Shown here: piece after piece, positions 58,804 through 64,000 of the stretch | Numbering within the stretch: the stretch's first letter is position 1 | How the letters are laid out: each line of letters begins with the position of its first letter | Assembly: GCA_964351985.1 (NCBI GenBank) | Contig: CAYGPR010000002.1 | Span: 124,001 to 188,000, forward strand | DNA length: 64,000 nucleotides | Reading direction: 5' to 3' | Origin: Meishania sp964351985 | GTDB taxonomy: Bacteria; Bacteroidota; Bacteroidia; Flavobacteriales; Flavobacteriaceae | Program-made: the position numbers and the translations under genes | Notes under the pieces: generated by a model | What the model saw: only the letters and a program-made list of their open reading frames with translations | The model's database searches: none | What the model was told of the DNA's origin: nothing

Positions 58804-59508
58804 TCAATTATGACATTCCATCTCGGACGAGACTACCTCTGCCACCGGTGCTGGCGATACATAAGGAATACCAAGACCAAGACCACGTAAAATGAAAAGT
58901 GCGCCAATGATTACCACAAAAACAGGAATTGCCTTTTGCACTTTACGCCGAAGCCCACCTTTAAGTATTCCACTAAAATAAATAGCTGAGGTCATTAGGG
59001 GGATCGTTCCCAGTCCGAAAAGAATCATATATAAAGAACCTTGCCAAGCATTTCCCATGGCAATGGCACCGAAGAGTGCCATATAGACAAGTCCACATGG
59101 TAGAAATCCATTTAAAAAACCGATGGTCAAGAACGTATCGGAGGATTTCTTTTTCAGTTCTTGGCCCAATCGGTTTTTAACTTTTGATATGATTTTATAT
59201 ATAGGTTTTGACAAGTTGTATTTACCGAACGTTTTATGAGGAATCAATACGATAAGAATCATTAAGCTACCAATGGCAATGGAAAGGTTTTGTTGTATGC
59301 CGAAAACATACAGGCCTTTGCCTAAGAGTCCGAATAATAATCCGATGATGCCATAGGCCAAAAGTCTACCGAAGTGGTAGATGAAAATTTGACCGAATTT
59401 TTTGGTGTTGTTAGTTCTATCTACCGGAAGCATAAAGGCAATAGGGCCACACATACCAATGCAGTGAAGGCTTCCCATTAATCCTAGTATAATGGCTGAT
59501 AGCAACAT
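58804..59508 (-). CDS. SafE/TauE-like membrane protein of the cbb3 cluster
   Basis: The 234-residue protein has six membrane helices and the 'MGSLHCIGMCGPIAFML' motif with paired cysteines typical of the urease-accessory/CcdA-like SafE group, then 'GQIFIYHFGRLLAYGIIGLLFGLLGK' and 'GFLNGFLPCGLVYMALFGA'. Genes of this kind follow fixH/ccoG in many Bacteroidota and are thought to help metal or redox handling for oxidase assembly. Annotation as a sulfite exporter is by family name only. Confidence 0.85.
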   Translation of the reverse strand: MLLSAIILGLMGSLHCIGMCGPIAFMLPVDRTNNTKKFGQIFIYHFGRLLAYGIIGLLFGLLGKGLYVFGIQQNLSIAIGSLMILIVLIPHKTFGKYNLSKPIYKIISKVKNRLGQELKKKSSDTFLTIGFLNGFLPCGLVYMALFGAIAMGNAWQGSLYMILFGLGTIPLMTSAIYFSGILKGGLRRKVQKAIPVFVVIIGALFILRGLGLGIPYVSPAPVAEVVSSEMECHN

Positions 59509-59509
59509 T

Positions 59510-59633
59510 TTAATTCATCATTGCGAGGCCCGAAGCAATCTGTTGAATAATTGCACTAAGTTTCAACAGTTCGCAGCGTCGCGCTCGACATTTTATTTGG
59601 TCTAAACTTTTTTTGATGCTCTTCATAAAGGCA
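59510..59633. repeat. intergenic repeat between fixH and the SafE-like gene
   Basis: TCATTGCGAGGCCCGAAGCA and following bases (59518-59545) form the reverse complement of a pattern also seen at 53867-53895 (CAGATTGC ... CGCAATGA). A further GC-rich palindrome-like part (CGCAGCGTCGCGCTCGAC) follows. No gene is seen. Confidence 0.5.
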
Positions 59634-60077
59634 TCAATAAGTAATGCTCTCTTTATGCAAATAATCCTCTCCTTCATATTCCCATGAAACTTTAATGTCC
59701 CAGCGACCATCCAACAAACGTTTGTCAGGTATGAGCAAATGTGCATTGGATATGCTTACGGGTAAGTCAAAATCCAAGTGTTTATTGGATGGTCTGTATA
59801 GGGACACCGTTCCTTTTATTTTTTGGAAATCCTTTTGTTCTGGAAATTTCAAAAGCAAACCTTCCGGCGTTTTGTCTATTGTGATTTTTGCATTTTCGTT
59901 TGCGTTCGTCTCGGCATCGATTTCTTTTTGGTACCCAAGTTCGGCTTTGTAATATTCTTCAGTTACCAGATCATGGTTGGCACGGCCGTCCGTGCTCATA
60001 CGCACGACAAAGAATAATATAAAGCTGATAAAGGCTATAAATGCGATTACGATTGCAGTTCCCCAGTTTATTTTCAT
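59634..60077 (-). CDS. fixH: FixH-family protein (cbb3 oxidase assembly)
   Basis: The 147-residue protein has one N-terminal membrane helix ('WGTAIVIAFIAFISFILFFVVRM') and the FixH pattern 'LVTEEYYKAELGYQKEIDAETNA'. The periplasmic beta-domain follows, with 'GTVSLYRPSNKHLDFDLPV' and 'DGRWDIKVSWEYEGEDYLHKESI'. FixH/CcoH helps assemble the cbb3 oxidase. It lies 9 bp after ccoG. Confidence 0.9.
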   Translation of the reverse strand: MKINWGTAIVIAFIAFISFILFFVVRMSTDGRANHDLVTEEYYKAELGYQKEIDAETNANENAKITIDKTPEGLLLKFPEQKDFQKIKGTVSLYRPSNKHLDFDLPVSISNAHLLIPDKRLLDGRWDIKVSWEYEGEDYLHKESITY

Positions 60078-60086
60078 GATTTTTTT

Positions 60087-61519
60087 CTATTTATAACTTC
60101 TAGGCGCTAGAAAAGCCGTCGTTGTCGTTTCTATTAGATTATCCCCACTATACACCCCGATCTTTACTTTTTCTTTATCGCTTTTGATAGCGGCATTGTT
60201 GATTTCTATGAACAAAGTACCTTCTGCCAAATCTTGTGCCGGTACTTTAAAATCTTCGTGCCGCACGAGTTCTACCGTTCCTTTATGGGATAGGAGTTTG
60301 AAATTTACATCTTCAACATCTTTTGTGGTCTTGTTGACCAATTTATAGGTGTAAACGTTGCTGATGATGTTACCTTCCTTATGCTCGTAGAGTTGTCCGG
60401 GAAGTCTTAGTATATTAGCTTCCAGATCGTTTCTCAGGAACAGCATTCCGATGAGTACGCCCGTTAAAATCGTCAGTACCGCCGTATAACCTTTTAACCG
60501 CGGGGTGAACTTGAATTTTTCCTTCTTGGTAATTTCGTCCTCACTGGCATAGCGGATGAGGCCTTTAGGAAGGTTGACCTTTTCCATAATGGTATCGCAT
60601 TCGTCGATACATGCAGTACAGTTGACACATTCCAATTGTGTTCCATTACGAATGTCGATTCCCGTTGGGCAAACATTGACACATTGAAAGCAGTCGATGC
60701 AATCGCCATGACCCAAGGCCTCTCGATCTTCATTCTTTCGCCATTTTTTCCGACCGTTCTCTGCCTCGCCACGTACATGGTCGTAAGCTACTACGATGGA
60801 CTTATTATCCAACAAGACCCCTTGCATCCTTCCATATGGACAAGCGATGATACAGACTTGCTCTCGAAACCATGCAAATACCCAATAGAATACAGCGGTA
60901 AAAACCAAAAGTGAGATCAAGGTGCTGACATGCTTTAAAGGGCCATCGGTGATATATTGTATCAGTCTATCGCTTCCTATCAAATAGGCCAAAAAAACGT
61001 TGGCGATCAGAAAGGAAATCATAAAGAATATGATCCACTTAGTAACCCGTTTCCTTATTTTTTCAGCATTCCATTCTTGGCGATTCAATTTGATTTGGGC
61101 GCCTCGGTCACCGTCGATCCAGTATNNNNNNNNNNGTATTCTATTCTTCGAAAAACCATTTCCAAAAAAATGGTCTGAGGGCACATCCAACCACAGAAAA
61201 TACGCCCGAAAGCTACCGTGAACAGAGCGATAAAAATGACCCCGATGATCATAGAGATTACGAACAGATGAAAATCTTGTGGCCAGAACGGAAAGCTAAA
61301 AATATTAAAGCGGCGTTCCAGTACATTGAACATCAAAAACTGGTTGCCGTTGATTTTTACAAAAGGGGCGGCGATTAAAAACGCCAGTAAAAAGTAACTC
61401 ACATACTTGCGATATTCGTACCATTTACCGCTTGGTTTTTTAGGAAAAATCCATGCACGTTTCCCCTCCTCATTGATCGTACCAATACTATCCCTAAAAT
61501 TTTCTTGGTCTTGTGCCAT
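60087..61519 (-). CDS. ccoG: cytochrome c oxidase accessory protein CcoG (interrupted by assembly gap)
   Basis: The gene is broken only by ten N at 61126-61135. The N-terminal 128 residues include helices and 'AFGRIFCGWMCPQTIFLEMVFRRIEY'. The rest resumes 'YWIDGDRGAQIKLNRQEW', with 'VCIIACPYGRMQGVL', and two 4Fe-4S motifs: 'CIDCFQCVNVCPTGIDIRNG' and 'CVNCTACIDECDTIM'. The C-terminal IG-like domain ends 'FLAPRSYK'. Flanking bases share ATAC, so merging them gives one frame of about 472 residues, the normal size. CcoG is a copper reductase for cbb3 oxidase assembly. Confidence 0.92.
61126..61135. other. 10-N scaffold gap inside ccoG
   Basis: Ten undetermined bases mark a join between contigs. 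The two sides read GAATAC and ATACTGG on the minus strand, so the contigs probably overlap by four bases rather than being separated. Confidence 0.9.
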
Positions 61520-61539
61520 TTAATAAACCCTTATTTTTC

Positions 61540-61642
61540 ATTCCCGCGAAGGCGGGAATCTTTTCAATGTTGGTTCTATGCTTCTTTGGCTTGTACTTTT
61601 ACCCCTCCGTCTGTCGGCACCTCCCCTTGAAAAAAGGGGAGG
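61540..61642. repeat. two intergenic stem-loops before ccoG
   Basis: ATTCCCGC-GAAG-GCGGGAAT (61540-61559) is a perfect 8-bp stem of a common intergenic type. CCTCCCCTT-N5-AAGGGGAGG (61620-61642) is a perfect 9-bp stem. Both lie in the 141-bp gap between ccoP and ccoG and may reduce read-through. Confidence 0.6.
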
Positions 61643-61660
61643 ACCCTTCTATTTCAATTC

Positions 61661-62623
61661 TTAGTTTACCGCCGCCGCAGTAGAATCGATCACTACCACA
61701 GTTGAATCTTTCTCTTGCTCTGGGGTAGCTTCTTCTGTCTTTGGTGCATTTTCATCAACCCAAATTTCACCTTCCGCAGCTTTTGGGTTTGCAGGTGTCG
61801 TACCTTGAAAATTAAGTATATAGCTTGCCACTTGTGCCATCTCCAATGGTTTTAATGATTGTTTCCAGGCGACCATGCCTTTTCCGTCACGGCCTCCCTC
61901 TGAAATGGTATTGAAAACTTCTTTAATGCCACCACCCAAGATCCAATATTCATCGGTTAGGTTAGGGCCGATTCCGCCACCGCCATCGGCCATATGACAG
62001 GCTACACAGCTAGTCTCGAAAATAGCCTTACCTGCACTGATGTCCGATGCATCGGTCAAAAGCTCGACTGTATTCACGTCGACCAAACCTTTGGCGTTTT
62101 TCTTGTATTCGGCTATTTCGGCCTCTGCAATGCTAACTTCGGTCAAATATTCCGTGTCTTGGTCATAATCTCCTAATACATGAAAACGCACAAGATAGAC
62201 TACTCCGAAAACAATAGTGGCATAGAACATCCATACCCACCATGGCGGTAGTTTGTTGTCCAGCTCTCGGATACCATCATAATTGTGGTCCAAGATAATT
62301 TCACCTTCGGCCTCGATCGGTTTGTTGCCGGTCATTTTCTTCCACATCTTTTGGCCCCATTCCCATTTAAAACCTTCGGATTTTGAAGCCAGATAACGCT
62401 CCTTTGCTTCCGGGGATAGCGTTTGCAGCATTACATTTTCGACAGATTGTAATATCAGTTCGATACCTATCAATATCAACAATACCATCAGCATAAAGAA
62501 CTGGGTTATGGGATATTCGATAATAGCAGGCTTTTCGCCGGAGTCTATAAAGTACTCCATCAATCCGAAAATCAGGAAGAATAGAACAGGAATTCGGATC
62601 CACCAGGGTGACATGTTTTTCAT
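61661..62623 (-). CDS. ccoP: cbb3-type cytochrome c oxidase subunit III (mono-heme CcoP)
   Basis: The 320-residue protein has two N-terminal membrane helices, the FixP/CcoP N-domain ('DHNYDGIRELDNKLPPWWVWMFYATIVFGVVYLVRFHVLG'), and one cytochrome c domain with heme site 'FETSCVACHMADGGGGIGPNL' and distal methionine near 'GRDGKGMVAW'. Proteobacterial CcoP usually has two hemes; one heme is common in Bacteroidota. The C-terminal tail is Glu/Thr/Val-rich. It overlaps the ccoQ stop (ATGA). Confidence 0.94.
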   Translation of the reverse strand: MKNMSPWWIRIPVLFFLIFGLMEYFIDSGEKPAIIEYPITQFFMLMVLLILIGIELILQSVENVMLQTLSPEAKERYLASKSEGFKWEWGQKMWKKMTGNKPIEAEGEIILDHNYDGIRELDNKLPPWWVWMFYATIVFGVVYLVRFHVLGDYDQDTEYLTEVSIAEAEIAEYKKNAKGLVDVNTVELLTDASDISAGKAIFETSCVACHMADGGGGIGPNLTDEYWILGGGIKEVFNTISEGGRDGKGMVAWKQSLKPLEMAQVASYILNFQGTTPANPKAAEGEIWVDENAPKTEEATPEQEKDSTVVVIDSTAAAVN

Positions 62624-62811
62624 AATTCAAAGTTTTGTTGGTTGTCTTTTTCTAAGGGTAATTCGCTAACTTCCTTGATGTGCGCTTTTGAGGCTGTAAA
62701 GACCCACCAAAAAAGCACCACGAAAAAAGCAAAGAAGATAATCAATGATATCATGGGGTAGGTGGCGACGCCATCTATACTTTCCATATAACCTTTTACA
62801 AATTTTAGCAT
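62620..62811 (-). CDS. ccoQ: cbb3-type oxidase small subunit CcoQ
   Basis: The 63-residue protein has one membrane helix ('YPMISLIIFFAFFVVLFWWVFTASKAHIKEVSELPLE'), typical of CcoQ/FixQ. It lies between the ccoNO fusion and ccoP and overlaps ccoP by 4 bp. It stabilises the oxidase complex. Confidence 0.92.
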   Translation of the reverse strand: MLKFVKGYMESIDGVATYPMISLIIFFAFFVVLFWWVFTASKAHIKEVSELPLEKDNQQNFEL

Positions 62812-62905
62812 GATATTTTCAGATTGCAGAGTTAAGAATCAAGAGACAAGACGAAATGCAATACTTTTTTGGTCTTGACTCTTGGCGCTAGACTCTTGGT
62901 TCTTT

Positions 62906-64000
62906 TTATTCTTTATTTTCGGATAACAGTTCGTTCGTTTCCTTTACTTTGATGTCCGTACCCAAACGCTGTAGGTAGGCGATCATGGCCACTATTTCAC
63001 GATCTTTCATCTCTATGAATTCCTCACCGTTTTCGGCGGCATACTTTTTATCCGCTTCATAGCCTTTGGCAAAATCGGGATCCGTATAGAGGTTTTTCTC
63101 TATTTGTGAAGCTTGTTCCGCCATATGTGTCTGGGCATTGGTTATATCTTCTTCGGAATAAGGTACCCCAAGAGAAACCATAGCCTCCATTTTATCTTGG
63201 ACCCCGCTTCGGTCATGCTTGTTGCGAACCAACCATTGATAGGCGGGCATTATAGACCCCGAAGACGTGCTCTGGGGATCGTACATATGGTTCAGGTGCC
63301 AGTTATCGGAGTACTTTCCACCGACACGGAGCAAATCTGGCCCGGTACGTTTACTTCCCCAAAGGAAAGGATGGTCGTACACGAATTCCCCCGCTTTGGC
63401 ATACTCCCCATAGCGCTCTACTTCACTACGGAACGGACGCACCATTTGCGAGTGGCAGCCTACACAGCCCTCACGTATATAAAGGTCACGACCTTCCAGT
63501 TCTAAAGGGGTATAGGGTTTTACACTTGTTATGGTCGGGATGTTGGATTTTACTAAAATCGTAGGAACGATCTGAACGACACCTCCTATCAAAATCGCTA
63601 CAGTAGCGAAGATTGTTAATTGTATCGGTTTACGCTCCAACCAAGTATGATAGGTCTCGCCGGCCGTTCTCTTTTTCGATACCCGTGTCAAGGCCGCCGC
63701 TTCGGCCAATTCGTCTTCCACTTTGCTACCAGACCTTATGGTAACCACAACGTTATAAACCATAACACAAGCACCAATAATATACATCGTGCCACCAATA
63801 GCGCGCATCCAGTACATGGGCATGATCTCGTTCACGGTTTCCAAGAAGTTACCGTAGACCAAGGTGCCATCCGGATTAAAATCTTTCCACATTAAAGCTT
63901 GGGTAAACCCAGCTACGTACATGGGCAAAGCATAGAGGATGATTCCCAAAGTGCCGATCCAGAAATGAAAGTTCGCCAGCCCGACACTTGCCAGACGGGT
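62906..64000 (-). CDS. ccoN: cbb3-type cytochrome c oxidase CcoN-CcoO fusion (partial, C-terminal part)
   Basis: The frame is open to the window edge, so the N-terminal part is missing. The first visible residues, 'ANFHFWIGTLGIILYALPMYVAGFTQALMWKDF', are the last helices of the heme-copper subunit CcoN. After a linker ('AALTRVSKKRTAGETYHTWLERKP') the CcoO part follows with a helix and heme site 'EGRDLYIREGCVGCHSQMVRPFRSEVERYGEYAKAGEF'. It ends in 'MIAYLQRLGTDIKV'. Fusion of the two subunits is usual for Bacteroidota. It is a high-affinity terminal oxidase. Confidence 0.95.
   Translation of the reverse strand, partial: TRLASVGLANFHFWIGTLGIILYALPMYVAGFTQALMWKDFNPDGTLVYGNFLETVNEIMPMYWMRAIGGTMYIIGACVMVYNVVVTIRSGSKVEDELAEAAALTRVSKKRTAGETYHTWLERKPIQLTIFATVAILIGGVVQIVPTILVKSNIPTITSVKPYTPLELEGRDLYIREGCVGCHSQMVRPFRSEVERYGEYAKAGEFVYDHPFLWGSKRTGPDLLRVGGKYSDNWHLNHMYDPQSTSSGSIMPAYQWLVRNKHDRSGVQDKMEAMVSLGVPYSEEDITNAQTHMAEQASQIEKNLYTDPDFAKGYEADKKYAAENGEEFIEMKDREIVAMIAYLQRLGTDIKVKETNELLSENKE

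Noticed and set aside
58804..59508. Sulfite exporter function for the SafE/TauE-like gene
   Set aside because: Only the family name suggests sulfite; the cbb3 assembly context and paired cysteines fit redox or metal handling better.
61085..61190. Two separate ccoG fragments or a pseudogene
   Set aside because: The break coincides with ten N, and joining the flanks at the shared ATAC restores a normal-length protein.
62600..62630. TGACATGTTTTTCA resembling the CRP/FNR-type site
   Set aside because: The spacing between halves is 8 rather than 6, and the stretch is the coding start of ccoP.

Overview
The window looks like a chromosomal segment of a marine-type Bacteroidota bacterium (Flavobacteriia-like). 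The evidence is a SusC/SusD pair, many lipoproteins and Tat-exported enzymes, Bacteroidota -7 promoter elements (TAnnTTTG), a ccoNO fusion with a mono-heme CcoP, and a clade II, Sec-type nosZ cluster. It has two halves: carbohydrate catabolism (1 to about 46.7 kb) and low-oxygen / nitrous-oxide respiration (about 46.8 to 64 kb, plus hemN at 42 kb). I see no rRNA, tRNA, CRISPR array, complete insertion sequence or phage genes.

Region 1 (1-20.3 kb). The end of a DUF1501-type gene and a Tat-exported NHL propeller protein face a lacI-thuA operon. LacI reads away from a long rightward operon: susC, susD, a DUF6807 lipoprotein, a Tat-exported Gfo/Idh/MocA oxidoreductase, a Gfo-like lipoprotein, a UxuB-type SDR, a three-part TRAP transporter, a PVC-type heme lipoprotein with HEAT-like and cytochrome c parts, and uxaC. 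UxaC plus UxuB plus TRAP point to import and catabolism of a hexuronate. Two LacI-type operators lie in the divergent intergenic space, one on the -33 element of the susC promoter.

Region 2 (20.3-34.3 kb). A ten-gene leftward operon encodes two Tat-exported TIM-barrel epimerase-like proteins, a Gfo/Idh/MocA enzyme, a GMC oxidoreductase with its gluconate-2-dehydrogenase-subunit-3-like partner, an SDR, a ROK kinase, a SIS protein, a FAD oxidoreductase and a phosphotriesterase-like lactonase candidate. It resembles a periplasmic sugar oxidation (3-keto-sugar) pathway. Diverging from it are an SDR, a FAH-family hydrolase and an FMN alpha-hydroxyacid dehydrogenase, matching the last three steps of the non-phosphorylated L-fucose/L-rhamnose route. 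A perfect 20-bp palindrome between the two units carries both putative -33 elements.

Region 3 (34.3-46.7 kb). Mixed genes: a DUF5009 membrane acyltransferase-like protein, an S41 peptidase, a NahK-like sugar kinase with a nucleotidyltransferase, a sulfatase, hemN, a universal stress protein, a PIG-L deacetylase and another Tat-exported Gfo/Idh/MocA protein.

Region 4 (46.8-64 kb). An NsrR-like Rrf2 regulator diverges from a nos operon: cytochrome c, fasciclin lipoprotein, nosZ, a membrane protein, nosL, a PNPOx-like protein, a cupin, nosD, nosF and nosY. On the other strand lie a CoA-transferase/hydrolase with a group III truncated haemoglobin, a vanadium-haloperoxidase-like PAP2 protein, a SafE-like protein, fixH, ccoG (split by a 10-N assembly gap), ccoP, ccoQ and a ccoNO fusion running off the end. 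The strongest unexplained signal is regulatory: hemN, the nos operon and the CoA-transferase/globin operon each carry a TGA-N6-TCA palindrome followed by TTTT-type sequence, centred exactly 36.5 bp before the end of a -7 element. This looks like one CRP/FNR-type regulon whose regulator is not in the window.
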